64,000 bases of DNA. Origin: Phosphoribacter sp037046615 (lineage in GTDB: Bacteria > Actinomycetota > Actinomycetes > Actinomycetales > Dermatophilaceae). The stretch lies in the NCBI GenBank assembly GCA_037046615.1, contig JBAOHD010000008.1:572705-636704 (forward strand), written 5' to 3'. Each line of letters starts with the position of its first letter. Position 1 is the first letter of the stretch. The notes under the pieces are model-generated. The model saw only the letters and a list, made by a program, of their open reading frames with translations, was not told the DNA's origin and ran no database searches. This document shows, in pieces, positions 27,779-36,735 of this stretch. Position numbers and translations under genes: made by a program.

Positions 27779-29307
27779 CCCGCGTGTATGTGCCATCCGA
27801 TGCAGCAGCCCTCTCGATGGGGGCCGACGACGTCGCCGAGGCCTTCGCGGCGCTGCCAGACGCCGAAGTCGTCCGCACCGGCAGCCGGGGAATGCTCTGG
27901 GCCGAACCCCTCGTCGAACTCGACTCCCCCGCGGGTCGCGTCGGGTTTGCCGCCGTCTCCGGCACCGACGCGGCAGCCATCATCGCGCTGGGAGCCAGCC
28001 ACCCGGCATACCTCGGCATCGTGGCCGACCACCCATGGCTCGGCCGACAGCAACGAGTGACCACCACCCGACTTGGTGTCGTAGACCCTTCCAGCGCAAC
28101 CGATTATGAGCGTCATGGGGGCTGGGCTGGACTCCGAACCGCGCTGGCCCTCGAGCCGGGTGAGGTCATCGACGCGGTTATGGAGTCGGGGCTACGGGGC
28201 CGCGGTGGCGCCGGCTTCCCGACCGCGGTGAAGTGGCGCACGGTCGCGGGCGCGCCCGACGCGCTGAAGTTTGTCTGCGCCAACGCCGACGAAGGCGATT
28301 CGGGCACCTTCGCCGACCGCATGCTCATGGAGGGCGACCCGTTCTCGACGATCGAGGGCATGCTCATCGCAGCGTATGCCGTCGGCGCGACAGAGGGATT
28401 CGTCTACATCCGCTCGGAGTACCCGCAGGCGATCCGCGCCATGACCCGTGCCGCGCAGGTGGCCCGCGAAGCCGGATTCCTCGGGCGGGGCATCCTCGGG
28501 TCTGGACTCGACTTCGACCTCGAGATCCGGGTCGGCGCCGGCGCCTATATCTGCGGCGAAGAGACGTCGATGCTCAACAGCATCGAAGGCCGTCGCGGCG
28601 AGGTCCGCTCCAAGCCCCCGATCCCCGCTCTCAGTGGGTTGTTCGGGCTGCCCACCGTGGTCAACAACCTGCTGACGCTCACCACCGTGCCGGGCATCCT
28701 CGCCGACGGGCCGGCGGCGTATGCCGCGCTCGGCACCGACCGCTCGCGCGGGACCCAAGTCTTCCAACTCGCGGGCAATGTCGCCTGCGGCGGGCTGATC
28801 GAGACCGGTTTCGGTGTGACTCTGCGCGACCTTGTCGAAAACTACGGCGGCGGCACGCGGTCAGGGCGCCCGGTCCGAGCGGTGCAGGTGGGCGGTCCGC
28901 TGGGGGCTTATGTGCCGGCGAGCCAGCTCGATATCCCGCTGGATTACGAGTCGATGGCTGCGGCAGGTTTCATGCTCGGTCACGGCGGCATCGTCGTCTT
29001 CGACGACACCGTGGACATGGCCCGGCAGGCGAGGTTTGCGATGGAGTTTTGCGCCACCGAGTCGTGCGGCAAGTGCACCCCCTGCCGCCTGGGCTCACAG
29101 CGCGGCGTCGAGACCATCGAGCACGTCATGGCGGGGCGCGACGTCGCCTCGAATCTCGTTCTGCTGCAAGACCTGTGCACGACGATGACGAAGGGCTCGC
29201 TGTGCGCAATGGGCGGTTTGACCCCACTGCCCGTCCGCAGCGCGCTGACGCACTTCCCGGAAGATTTCACTGCCACCGCCGCTGCGGCCCGGAGAGGCAC
29301 GCCATGA
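27775..29307 (+). CDS. NuoF-like (beta) subunit of NAD-dependent formate dehydrogenase
   Basis: 510 residues. It binds FMN, NAD(H) and a 4Fe-4S cluster. Visible motifs are GRGGAGFPTAVKW (about residues 142-154), NADEGDSGTFADR, the NAD/FMN region YICGEETSMLNSIEG, and ESCGKCTPCRLGSQRG near residue 430. The N-terminal ~110 residues resemble a second thioredoxin-like domain without obvious cluster cysteines. It starts at ATG 27775, overlapping the gene before, and stops at 29307 overlapping fdhA. Confidence 0.92.
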   Translation: MTRVYVPSDAAALSMGADDVAEAFAALPDAEVVRTGSRGMLWAEPLVELDSPAGRVGFAAVSGTDAAAIIALGASHPAYLGIVADHPWLGRQQRVTTTRLGVVDPSSATDYERHGGWAGLRTALALEPGEVIDAVMESGLRGRGGAGFPTAVKWRTVAGAPDALKFVCANADEGDSGTFADRMLMEGDPFSTIEGMLIAAYAVGATEGFVYIRSEYPQAIRAMTRAAQVAREAGFLGRGILGSGLDFDLEIRVGAGAYICGEETSMLNSIEGRRGEVRSKPPIPALSGLFGLPTVVNNLLTLTTVPGILADGPAAYAALGTDRSRGTQVFQLAGNVACGGLIETGFGVTLRDLVENYGGGTRSGRPVRAVQVGGPLGAYVPASQLDIPLDYESMAAAGFMLGHGGIVVFDDTVDMARQARFAMEFCATESCGKCTPCRLGSQRGVETIEHVMAGRDVASNLVLLQDLCTTMTKGSLCAMGGLTPLPVRSALTHFPEDFTATAAAARRGTP

Positions 29308-32120
29308 CCATCGCGCCCGAACGGGACCTTGGCACCCCCGCGGTCCGCTCCGACCAGGCAGGCACGCACGTCGCGGTGACCGTTGACGGCATACCCATCA
29401 CCGTCCCTGCCGGCACCTCGGTCTTGCGCGCTGCCGCCGAAGCAGGCATCCCGATCCCGCGCGCCTGTGCCACCGAGTCCTTGGCGGCATACGGCTCCTG
29501 CCGGCTGTGTCTGGTCGAGGTCGAGGGCGGGCGCGGTGTCCCGGCATCGTGCACGACCCCGTGCGCTAACGGCATGGTCGTGCGCACCGACACCGAGGAG
29601 GTGCGGGAGGTGCGGCGGGGCGTCATGGAGCTCTACCTGTCCGACCACCCCGGCAACTGCCCCGGGTGCGCCAACGGCACGTGCGAGGTCGCCCGCCTCG
29701 CCGACCAGATCGGGGTCACAGGCAGCCGGTATGCCGGGCCCGTCCAGTCCCAGCGCGACGTGCCGTGCGACGCGTCCAACCCCTACTTCACGTTCGACCC
29801 AGCGGCGTGCATCGTCTGCTCCCGCTGCGTCCGGGCCTGCGCAGAAGTGCAAGGGACGTTCGCCTTGACGATCGAGGGACGAGGCTTCGACTCTCGAGTC
29901 TCGGCCGGCGGCGCGGATTTCCTTGATTCCGAATGTGTTTCGTGCGGAGCCTGCGTGCAGGCGTGCCCGACGTCCGCGCTTGCCGAGAAGTCGCTCCTCA
30001 CGCTGGGACCGGCGACCCGCAGCGTCGACACAACCTGCGCCTACTGTGGTGTCGGCTGCTCGTTCCGCACAGAGGTCCAGGGTGAGGGTGCCCACACCCA
30101 AGTCGTGCGGATGCTGCCGCTGCGCGCCGGCGGGGCTAACGAAGGGCACTCCTGCGTCAAGGGCCGCTTCGCCGTCGGTTATGCCAGCCACCCCGACCGG
30201 CAACTCCAGCCGATGGTGCGCGACCGGATCGACGAGCCCTGGCAGGTGGTGTCGTGGGAGACGGCGATCTCAACCGTCGCTGAGCGCTTCCGCGCGCTCC
30301 AGGACGAGCACGGCGCCGGCTCGATCGGCGGCATCTCGTCGTCGAGGTGCACCAACGAAGAGGTCTACGTCGTCCAGAAGATGGTGCGAGCGGCTTTCGG
30401 CAACAACAACATCGACACCTGCGCTCGGGTCTGTCACTCCCCCACCGGGTATGGCCTTGGGCAGACCTTCGGCACGTCCGCCGGCACGCAAGACTTTGCC
30501 TCGGTCGATTCAGCCGACGTCGTCTTGGTCATCGGCGCCAACCCGACCGACGCCCACCCGGTCTTCGGCTCGCGGCTCAAACGCCGGCTGCGCTCGGGCG
30601 CGCGACTCATCGTCGCTGACCCCCGCCGGATCGACCTCGTCCGGTCACCGCACGTCGAGGCGGAGTTTCACCTCCCCGTGCGCCCCGGCACCAACGTCGC
30701 CTTCGTTAACGCGATGGCCCATGTCATCGTCACCGAAGGACTGGCCGACGATTCGTTCCTCGCCCAGCGGTGCGAGGACGTCACGGCATACCTTGAGTTC
30801 ATCGCCGGGCCTGAACACTCACCCGAGGCGACCGAGGCCATCACGGGCATCCCGGCGTCCGACCTTCGGGCCGCCGCGCGCCTCTTCGCGGAAGGCCCCA
30901 ACTCGGCGATCTACTACGGACTCGGGGTCACCGAACACAGCCAGGGATCGACCATGGTCATGGGGATGGCCAACCTCGCGATGATCACCGGAATGATCGG
31001 ACGGCCAGGAGTCGGGGTCAACCCGCTGCGCGGGCAGAACAACGTCCAAGGATCGTGCGACATGGGGTCGTTCCCGCACGAGCTCCCGGGCTATCGACAT
31101 GTGTCGCGGCCGGAGGTGCGGGCGATCTACGAGCAGCTGTGGGGTGTCACGCTCGATGCTGAGCCTGGTCTGCGCATCCCCAACATGTTCGACTCCGCAC
31201 TGGGCGGGTCGTTCCGGGGGCTGTATGTGCAGGGCGAAGACATCGCGCAATCTGATCCCAATACTCGACACGTCGAGGCTGCGCTGCGGGCGATGGACTG
31301 CGTCGTCGTCCACGACCTCTTCCTCAACGAGACGTCCCGCTTTGCCCACGTTTTCCTCCCCGGCACGTCGTTTCTCGAGAAGGACGGCACCTTCACCAAT
31401 GCCGAGCGCCGGATCAACCGGGTGCGTCCCGCCATGCCGAGCCGGGTCGGCAAGGACGAATGGCAGGTCGTCTGCGAGATTGCGACCGCGATGGGTTATC
31501 CCATGGCGTATGCCGCCCCGGCCGACATCATGGCCGAGGTCGCCGCGACGACGCCGACCTTTGCTGGGGTCTCGTTCGCACGACTTGACGAGATGGGGTC
31601 GATGCAATGGCCCGTCGTTGACGAGGAGTCGACGGGGACACCGATCATGCACGTCGACGGGTTTGTGCGCGGACGCGGCCGGCTCGTCATCACCGACTAC
31701 GTGCCGACGACCGAGCGCACCACCCGTCGGTTCCCGCTCGTCCTCACGACTGGGCGCATCCTCAGCCAATACAACGTCGGCGCCCAGACCCGGCGCACCG
31801 CCAACTCGGTGTGGCATCCGACGGACGTCCTCGAGATCCATCCTGCTGACGCCGAGCTGCGCGGCATCCGCTCCGGCGACCGGGTCGAGCTTGCCTCCCG
31901 AGTGGGAGCCACCCACCTGCCGGCCCTCGTGTCCGATCGCGTGCCCGCCGGTGTGGTCTACACGACCTTCCACCACCCGGTGACCGGCGCCAATGTCGTG
32001 ACGACCGAAAACTCCGACTGGGCAACGCAGTGCCCCGAGTACAAGGTCACTGCCGTTGAGGTGACTGTTGCGTCAGCGTCGCACGCCAGCCCAGGCACGC
32101 GGCATACTCATCCCTCGTGA
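29304..32120 (+). CDS. fdhA: Formate dehydrogenase alpha subunit, molybdenum, Cys type
   Basis: 938 residues. An N-terminal 2Fe-2S ferredoxin domain (ACATESLAAYGSCRLCLVEV) is followed by a His-Cys rich cluster region (SDHPGNCPGCANGTCEV), two 4Fe-4S clusters (ACIVCSRCVRACAEVQG and CVSCGACVQACPTSAL) and another 4Fe-4S (CAYCGVGCSF). The bis-MGD catalytic domain comes next. The active-site residue is Cys, not Sec, in DTCARVCHSPTGYG (about residues 373-386). The start ATG 29304 overlaps the previous stop; an upstream extension in this frame is an antisense-like shadow of the beta gene. No fdhD chaperone gene is in the window. Confidence 0.94.
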   Translation: MTIAPERDLGTPAVRSDQAGTHVAVTVDGIPITVPAGTSVLRAAAEAGIPIPRACATESLAAYGSCRLCLVEVEGGRGVPASCTTPCANGMVVRTDTEEVREVRRGVMELYLSDHPGNCPGCANGTCEVARLADQIGVTGSRYAGPVQSQRDVPCDASNPYFTFDPAACIVCSRCVRACAEVQGTFALTIEGRGFDSRVSAGGADFLDSECVSCGACVQACPTSALAEKSLLTLGPATRSVDTTCAYCGVGCSFRTEVQGEGAHTQVVRMLPLRAGGANEGHSCVKGRFAVGYASHPDRQLQPMVRDRIDEPWQVVSWETAISTVAERFRALQDEHGAGSIGGISSSRCTNEEVYVVQKMVRAAFGNNNIDTCARVCHSPTGYGLGQTFGTSAGTQDFASVDSADVVLVIGANPTDAHPVFGSRLKRRLRSGARLIVADPRRIDLVRSPHVEAEFHLPVRPGTNVAFVNAMAHVIVTEGLADDSFLAQRCEDVTAYLEFIAGPEHSPEATEAITGIPASDLRAAARLFAEGPNSAIYYGLGVTEHSQGSTMVMGMANLAMITGMIGRPGVGVNPLRGQNNVQGSCDMGSFPHELPGYRHVSRPEVRAIYEQLWGVTLDAEPGLRIPNMFDSALGGSFRGLYVQGEDIAQSDPNTRHVEAALRAMDCVVVHDLFLNETSRFAHVFLPGTSFLEKDGTFTNAERRINRVRPAMPSRVGKDEWQVVCEIATAMGYPMAYAAPADIMAEVAATTPTFAGVSFARLDEMGSMQWPVVDEESTGTPIMHVDGFVRGRGRLVITDYVPTTERTTRRFPLVLTTGRILSQYNVGAQTRRTANSVWHPTDVLEIHPADAELRGIRSGDRVELASRVGATHLPALVSDRVPAGVVYTTFHHPVTGANVVTTENSDWATQCPEYKVTAVEVTVASASHASPGTRHTHPS

Positions 32121-32422
32121 ATGGGGAGATCAAGGACTACCGCCAGCCCATGGTGACCTCACTGGGCATCATCTTCGGCTTCTTGCTCAACTTCCTGGCC
32201 GAATGGGGGATCAACAACGGCGAACCGCAGGGCCGGTCGGAATGGCTCGTGCTTGCGGTCGTCGTCGTCGCGCTCGGTCTGATGGCGCTCGTCCTGTTCC
32301 TCATCCTGCATCCGACGAAAGGCACGGCCGACCCTGGCCGCTACTACGCGCGGATCCTCCGGCTCTATCTCGGCGCGATCTGCACCGCTTTCCTCGGGCT
32401 CGCCCTGGCCGTTCTGCTCTAG
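32117..32422 (+). CDS. Small four-helix membrane protein following fdhA
   Basis: 101 residues starting at GTG 32117, which shares GTGA with the fdhA stop, so it belongs to the fdh operon. Hydrophobic segments lie at about 14-30, 43-66 and 82-101, with charged MNGEIKDYRQP at the N-terminus. I do not recognise the family. Its position suggests a membrane anchor or accessory for the dehydrogenase. It is the last gene with the codon and word usage of the left half. Confidence 0.65.
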   Translation: MNGEIKDYRQPMVTSLGIIFGFLLNFLAEWGINNGEPQGRSEWLVLAVVVVALGLMALVLFLILHPTKGTADPGRYYARILRLYLGAICTAFLGLALAVLL

Positions 32423-32555
32423 CCCGGGCGGCTTACGACCGAATCGACTGACCGGTCAGAAGTTGATCTTACGGCGCATGTACGCGCTGACTTGGGCAAA
32501 CAACAGGGGCCCTTTCTCTGGTCGGTACAGGGTCGGTACGGGCACCGAAAAAGTG
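32423..32555. other. Candidate left attachment region of the integrated element
   Basis: This gap between the last host gene and the integrase stop holds a perfect palindrome TGACCGGTCA (32449-32458). It also holds an exact 9-bp direct repeat GGTCGGTAC at 32520-32528 and 32531-32539, one 11-base helical turn apart, like arm-type integrase sites. On the minus strand an open tail ending SAYMRRKINF and stop (about 32456-32500) looks like the last codons of a gene, possibly the displaced 3' end of the insertion target. No tRNA is present here. The matching right end was not found in the window. Confidence 0.4.
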
Positions 32556-33830
32556 TCAGAAATCGGGGTCTTCGGTGCGAGTGAGCTCGTAGGTCGCGTT
32601 ACGCAACCGGTCGAACGCTCGATCCGTGGCATGGGAGTAGCGTGCCAGAAGAACGGCCTGAGAGTGGCCGGAAGCTGCCGAGATGGAACCAACCGGGATG
32701 CCCGCCTCCATCCACAACGTGATCCGACTGTGCCGCAGGATGTGCCACCCCGTGCCCTCCGGAACGCGCAACTTGGAGGCCGCCAAGACGGACGCGAACA
32801 GCCGCTGCATCCGGTGTGGTTCCAGCGGCTGGCCGTCCTCATGCAGGAACAGGAACTCTCCCCGAGCACGACCCTTCGCGCGATCGCGCAACGACTTCGC
32901 CAGGGCATCAGCGACCGGAACCATGCGCCCCTTCTTCGGGTCCGCCTTCGTCGGACCAACCACCGCGCCGGTCTTGCGGGACCAGGACAGCAACTGCTGG
33001 CGGACGCGCAAGAACCCACGAGGAGAAGACAGCACATCATCGACCGTGAGTCCGGCCAACTCCTGCCGGCGCATCCCCGTAGCAGCCCCCAGGATGAACA
33101 GGCCACGTGCCCAATCCGGTGCAGCATCGGCCAGGCGGCGCATCTCAGCATCGGTGAGAACTCGAACTCGCTCTTCCGTCGAGGACTCTGGTCGAGTCCT
33201 CGACTGCATCGGGGAACGTGTGATGTGACCCTCTGACTGGGCGTAGCGGAACACCTGGACGAGCAGGTCGAACGCGCCACCAGCCGTGGTCGAGGAGACC
33301 GGCCACGAGTCCATCAGCTCGGTGATCTCCGACGACGTGATCTCATCGATCCGCTTGTCCCCGAGCGTGGGCAGCAGGCGCAACCGCAGGTGCCTCTGGT
33401 GCTGGTCCAACGTGTTCGGTCGCCACTTCGCAGACCGCTCCGCAACCATCTTGGCGGCCACCTCGCGGAACGTGGGAACCGTCTCGCGGCGCTCCAGTTC
33501 CTCGCGCAACGCCAGCTCGCGCAACTGCTTCTCCTCCCAGAACTGGAAGGTTGAATGGTCGAGCAGGGCCCGGTACTCCACCGCCTCATCGCGGTCATGG
33601 AACGCCCGGGACCAGGACCGGCCCGTGTACGGGGAGCGGTACTCAACCAGCCAGCGCCGACCCCGACCAGGCTCCTCCTGGATCAGCTTGCCGCCGCGTG
33701 TACGCGCGTAACCACCGCGTGTGAGTCGCTTGTACTTCGGTCCCCTGGTCTTCACTCGTGGCTCCGTCTCGGTGTGGTCAGCGTAGAACCAGCGGTCCAA
33801 CAACTGTGGGCGTGGCGCTTCCCGGGTCAT
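32556..33830 (-). CDS. int: Tyrosine recombinase/integrase
   Basis: 424 residues. The C-terminal catalytic domain shows the first Arg in GAATGMRRQELAGL (about residue 253), HILRHSRIT (His-x-x-Arg, about 365), ASGHS and the nucleophile Tyr in LLARYSHATDR near residue 395. The middle region (about 110-210) is the SAM-like core-binding domain and the N-terminus is basic, as in actinophage and ICE integrases. It marks the edge of an inserted element: the nucleotide word usage changes exactly here. No excisionase gene is evident beside it. Confidence 0.93.
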   Translation of the reverse strand: MTREAPRPQLLDRWFYADHTETEPRVKTRGPKYKRLTRGGYARTRGGKLIQEEPGRGRRWLVEYRSPYTGRSWSRAFHDRDEAVEYRALLDHSTFQFWEEKQLRELALREELERRETVPTFREVAAKMVAERSAKWRPNTLDQHQRHLRLRLLPTLGDKRIDEITSSEITELMDSWPVSSTTAGGAFDLLVQVFRYAQSEGHITRSPMQSRTRPESSTEERVRVLTDAEMRRLADAAPDWARGLFILGAATGMRRQELAGLTVDDVLSSPRGFLRVRQQLLSWSRKTGAVVGPTKADPKKGRMVPVADALAKSLRDRAKGRARGEFLFLHEDGQPLEPHRMQRLFASVLAASKLRVPEGTGWHILRHSRITLWMEAGIPVGSISAASGHSQAVLLARYSHATDRAFDRLRNATYELTRTEDPDF

Positions 33831-33896
33831 GCTTAGAGAGTGTGTCCGACCGACCCATCATGTGGCCGCAGACACGCTGAACACATGGGGTTCGGA

Positions 33897-33924
33897 ATAG
33901 TTATTCCGTCCACGGAATAACTAT
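33897..33924. repeat. Perfect 13+13 bp AT-rich palindrome upstream of int
   Basis: ATAGTTATTCCGT (33897-33909) is followed by CC and its exact reverse complement ACGGAATAACTAT (33912-33924). It is much richer in A+T than anything around it and lies 67 bases before the integrase start. A second hairpin (CCGGCA ... TGCCGG, 33932-33949) follows. It is likely an operator for int, an excision-factor site or part of the attachment site. Confidence 0.75.
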
Positions 33925-33949
33925 GCATGTCCCGGCAAGTTCGTGCCGG

Positions 33950-34222
33950 CCAGGTTCTGAGGCGATTTGAGGCAAACCAGACCGGTCGCACCACGGCAAC
34001 GGAGCGAACCAGGACGATCCCGAAACGAGAACAACACCAGGACAAGGACTCCACCACCAAGCACGTGGTGATGGAGCGTCACAGGCTGCGAACAGCCAGG
34101 TCACACCACGCGAACAGGCCGGGTCAACACCACGAGCACAGGACACAAACCTGCACGCTCGGGAAGGAATGTGGCAAGTTGCGGCCCCGACCCGGGTCTC
34201 GCGGCTCCCCCATCTACCACGA
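33950..34222. other. Non-coding stretch between int and the small-gene block
   Basis: No convincing gene in either strand. The open frames here have no family resemblance, no ribosome-binding site and unusual His/Arg/Thr content. The region probably carries regulatory signals for the integrase. Confidence 0.4.
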
Positions 34223-34297
34223 AAGAGTCACCCCCAGAGCAACACCACCCACCGCTGCCACGCGGTGGGTCGCCGGTTCGCCCTGGGAGTGACTCTT
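34223..34297 (-). terminator. Large nested hairpin 6 bases after a minus-strand gene
   Basis: The outer arms (34223-34240 and 34280-34297) pair at 16 of 18 positions. Inside them ACCCACCGC (34247-34255) pairs exactly with GCGGTGGGT (34262-34270) around TGCCAC. The gene on the minus strand stops at 34303, so on that strand this is a long two-tier hairpin right behind the stop. It may be a terminator for the whole small-gene block or a structured RNA. Confidence 0.65.
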
Positions 34298-34302
34298 GGT
34301 CC

Positions 34303-34812
34303 CTACTTGCCGCTACCACGGCCGCCGCTACGCGGCCCACTCGGAGAGTGGAAGGACGGAACGATCAACACAGCCGGAGAACTCGTCGCCCTGACCAGGG
34401 CCCACTGAGACTGCTGCATCGAAGACTGGACCGAGTTGGACATCGACAGGACCGCAGACTCCGCCGCCACCCCAATCGACTCGAAGCCCTTGGCCGCTGC
34501 CGACATCTCCTCGCGGATCGACAGCACCGCCTCAGCCATCACCTCAGCCATCACCTCCATGAAGGTCGGAGGACGGACCTCCTCCCACTCAGCCAGCGCC
34601 CACAAGGCCGAGGGGAAGTCCTGGTCGGACTCATCATGGGCAGTCAGTTCGACCTTCACACCGCGCGCCGCCCAATCCCCATCCTGACGAAGAGCAGCGC
34701 GCTCCGCGTCGTCGTACCCGAGCTCGTCCGACAGGGCCGACTCACTGGCCAGCACCAGCAACCCACCCACCAGGGAGGGAAGCTGGCACTGACCATCGTG
34801 CAGGCACGTCAT
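34303..34812 (-). CDS. Hypothetical protein of the mobile element
   Basis: 169 residues, family not recognised. The middle is acidic and helical (about 85-130, EVMAEVMAEAVLSIREEMSAA), and a Ser-rich segment ends in a Gly/Ser/Arg tail. No membrane segment or enzyme motif. Its start overlaps the stop of the preceding gene, so it is the last gene of a coupled minus-strand series. Confidence 0.55.
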   Translation of the reverse strand: MTCLHDGQCQLPSLVGGLLVLASESALSDELGYDDAERAALRQDGDWAARGVKVELTAHDESDQDFPSALWALAEWEEVRPPTFMEVMAEVMAEAVLSIREEMSAAAKGFESIGVAAESAVLSMSNSVQSSMQQSQWALVRATSSPAVLIVPSFHSPSGPRSGGRGSGK

Positions 34813-35183
34813 CGCTCGTCACTCCGGTCAGGGTTGCCGGACACCTTCGCCAGCTCAACGCCCATCATCCCGGCCAGCAGCACCCACTGCTCGCAGACAT
34901 CCCTCACGCGATCCAGCAGCGCTCGCTCCACCGAGATACCCCCTGACTCATGCAGGTAGTCCAGCTCGCAGAAGGGGATCATGAACCGGTCGATCAAGCG
35001 CACCACCTCCCGGTCGTCACAGCCGTCAGCGATCATGTCATCCACCGACGACATCGCGATCTCCATCATGTGGCAGACCTTGCCCACCGCCCCAGGGGAC
35101 GGGTCGAGGCCCAGCCGGATGTAGCCCTCCGGCTCCAGCTCGTTTGGCGTGCGCGTCACCTTGGCACCCATCGCGATCACCAC
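34809..35183 (-). CDS. Hypothetical protein of the mobile element
   Basis: About 120 residues, not recognised. It is acidic and mostly helical, for example VCHMMEIAMSSVDDMIADG and DREVVRLIDRFMIPFCELDYL. The start is GTG 35183 or ATG 35171, either of which overlaps or abuts the stop at 35177. The stop overlaps the next gene by ATGA. It appears cytoplasmic, and the tight coupling implies a shared role with its neighbours. Confidence 0.6.
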   Translation of the reverse strand: MVIAMGAKVTRTPNELEPEGYIRLGLDPSPGAVGKVCHMMEIAMSSVDDMIADGCDDREVVRLIDRFMIPFCELDYLHESGGISVERALLDRVRDVCEQWVLLAGMMGVELAKVSGNPDRSDER

Positions 35184-35725
35184 CGCTCCGGGTAGTGCAC
35201 CGGGTTCACCGGCAGGTCACAGCGGCCAGTCACCACCCAGCCGAACATGTCCTCGCTGATCCAGTAGCTGCCCACCAGCGTCCCCGGGGTCTGGTCCAGG
35301 GCACCGATCAGCTGGGCACGCCAGCACTGCTCGCGCTCGGACAGGTGGAACGGTTCGCCGGCAGCACGGTCGTTGAACGTGACCCGCATCCCGTTGGGCA
35401 CGCACGTGTAGCCGGAGGTGCAGGAGTGGACCACGGCATCCACCAGGACTGCCGGGTGGAGCTCATCATCGTTGTTCAGGGGCAGCACCGCGTCGGCGTT
35501 CTCGCGCAGGGAAGCGGCACCGTGGGCGAACAGGTTGTCCACGTCTTCGCCGTCCAGTTCGGCCCGCACGCGGTCCAGGACGCGCCGCAGCATGCGGTTC
35601 GACGTGCGCGACATCATCTGGTTCATCACCGACTGCTCAGCACCCGTGAGCAGTTCGAACTCGGCCAGCAGTGCCACGCGCTCCGCGCGCATCTCGCGGG
35701 CCAGTTCCTCTCGATTGTGGATCAT
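35177..35725 (-). CDS. Hypothetical protein of the mobile element
   Basis: 182 residues from ATG 35725 (MIHNREELAREMRAERV), chosen because AAAGGGA lies ten bases upstream; a longer frame to 35782 lacks such a site. The N-terminal half is helical and rich in Arg and Glu. The C-terminal half is more beta-like with two cysteines (VHSCTSGYTCVPNGM). I do not recognise the family. Confidence 0.6.
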   Translation of the reverse strand: MIHNREELAREMRAERVALLAEFELLTGAEQSVMNQMMSRTSNRMLRRVLDRVRAELDGEDVDNLFAHGAASLRENADAVLPLNNDDELHPAVLVDAVVHSCTSGYTCVPNGMRVTFNDRAAGEPFHLSEREQCWRAQLIGALDQTPGTLVGSYWISEDMFGWVVTGRCDLPVNPVHYPERW

Positions 35726-35800
35726 GGGAGTGTTCCCTTTCGTGTTGGTTGGTGTGGAACAAAAGCCGGAGGGAGGGTGCATCCCTCCGGGGTAGTCGGG

Positions 35801-36304
35801 TCAGAAGTCGTCGGGCTCGGGCTCGCGGAAGTAGAACTCGTACACGTCCTCGTCCGACTTGAACCGGTGAGGCCGGTGCAGGTTGGAGCCCTTGGTCAGC
35901 TTCTCGATCAGGTACTCCATCGCCACCAGGTGGGGAGCGTTCGTGCCCCACTCGATCCGGACGGCCAGCCCGTCCTCCGGGAACTCCTCCATCAGGGCAT
36001 CCATCCAGCTCCTGACCACGAAGCGGTCGGGGTGCCAGTGCTCGGTGCCGTACAGGATCTCCTTCGCCATGTGGGACTCGAACTCGTCAGCCTGGACGAT
36101 GTACAGGGCATTGGGGCGCTGCACCACCCCTCGCGCTGCGCAGCCGAGAAGGGCCCTGGACTCGGCGGACACGATGGCCATCCTGTCCCGAGCGTGGTTC
36201 ACCTCGTACTCCCAGGCAGCGTGCCGGTTGCGGTCCTCGTCGGACTCGTGCTCGAAGTCCTGCTGCATGATCGCGCGCTCACCGTCAGACAGCATCGCGA
36301 TCAC
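35801..36304 (-). CDS. Hypothetical acidic protein of the mobile element
   Basis: 167 residues, strongly acidic, ending EFYFREPEPDDF. Regions such as RHAAWEYEVNHARDRMAIV and YGTEHWHPDRFVVRSWMDALM suggest a folded soluble protein. No known motif. The start (36304, or ATG 36295) lies inside the previous gene's end, an overlap of 10-20 bases. Acidic small proteins from phage-like elements are often inhibitors or DNA mimics, but nothing proves that here. Confidence 0.6.
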   Translation of the reverse strand: MIAMLSDGERAIMQQDFEHESDEDRNRHAAWEYEVNHARDRMAIVSAESRALLGCAARGVVQRPNALYIVQADEFESHMAKEILYGTEHWHPDRFVVRSWMDALMEEFPEDGLAVRIEWGTNAPHLVAMEYLIEKLTKGSNLHRPHRFKSDEDVYEFYFREPEPDDF

Positions 36305-36662
36305 CGACCATCATCGTCAGGCCAGCCGACTCCATGTAGGTGTCGATCCGGGACACCAGCGCCAGGTGCGCAGCGGTGTCCATGTCGCCCATCGCCACCA
36401 GCTCAGTGAACTCCAGGTCACCGAACATCTCCGCCAGGAACGTTGCCACCAGGCCCACGTCCTTGTTCGCACGCTGCGACCACAGCAGGCCGGCGCACAG
36501 CGCCTCCATGTTGACCCGGCACTCCCGCATCACCGGTGCGTCATCGTCCGGGTCGGAGAAGTAGTACTGCGCCGACGCACTCTGTTCGGAGTTCAGCCTG
36601 GAGGCCAGGTCACGCGCCGCCGTCAGCACCCCGTGGGTGCGGCGCTTGTTGGTTGTCTTCAT
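36285..36662 (-). CDS. Hypothetical protein of the mobile element
   Basis: 125 residues from ATG 36662 (MKTTNKRRTHGVL), preceded by GAGAGGAACG. It has a basic N-terminus, an acidic patch FSDPDDDAP and then helices with many Met (FLAEMFGDLEFTELVAMGDM). No family recognised. It is followed by the overlapping acidic gene. Confidence 0.6.
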   Translation of the reverse strand: MKTTNKRRTHGVLTAARDLASRLNSEQSASAQYYFSDPDDDAPVMRECRVNMEALCAGLLWSQRANKDVGLVATFLAEMFGDLEFTELVAMGDMDTAAHLALVSRIDTYMESAGLTMMVGDRDAV

Positions 36663-36735
36663 CGTCTCGTTCCTCTCGTGTTGGTGTGATAGAGACAAAA
36701 TCCGGAGGGAGGGTGCGATCCCTCCGGGGTGTTGG

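Noticed and set aside
28233..29303. Extra 357 residues at the N-terminus of the formate dehydrogenase frame
   Set aside because: This stretch is a frame shadow of the NuoF-like gene; the real start is ATG 29304, which overlaps the previous stop.
32423..32555. tRNA gene as the insertion site
   Set aside because: No cloverleaf, T-loop consensus or CCA-like end could be found in this stretch on either strand.
33927..34292. Plus-strand 121-codon frame after the palindrome
   Set aside because: No ribosome-binding site, no recognised motif, biased His/Arg/Thr content, and it ends within the nested hairpin.
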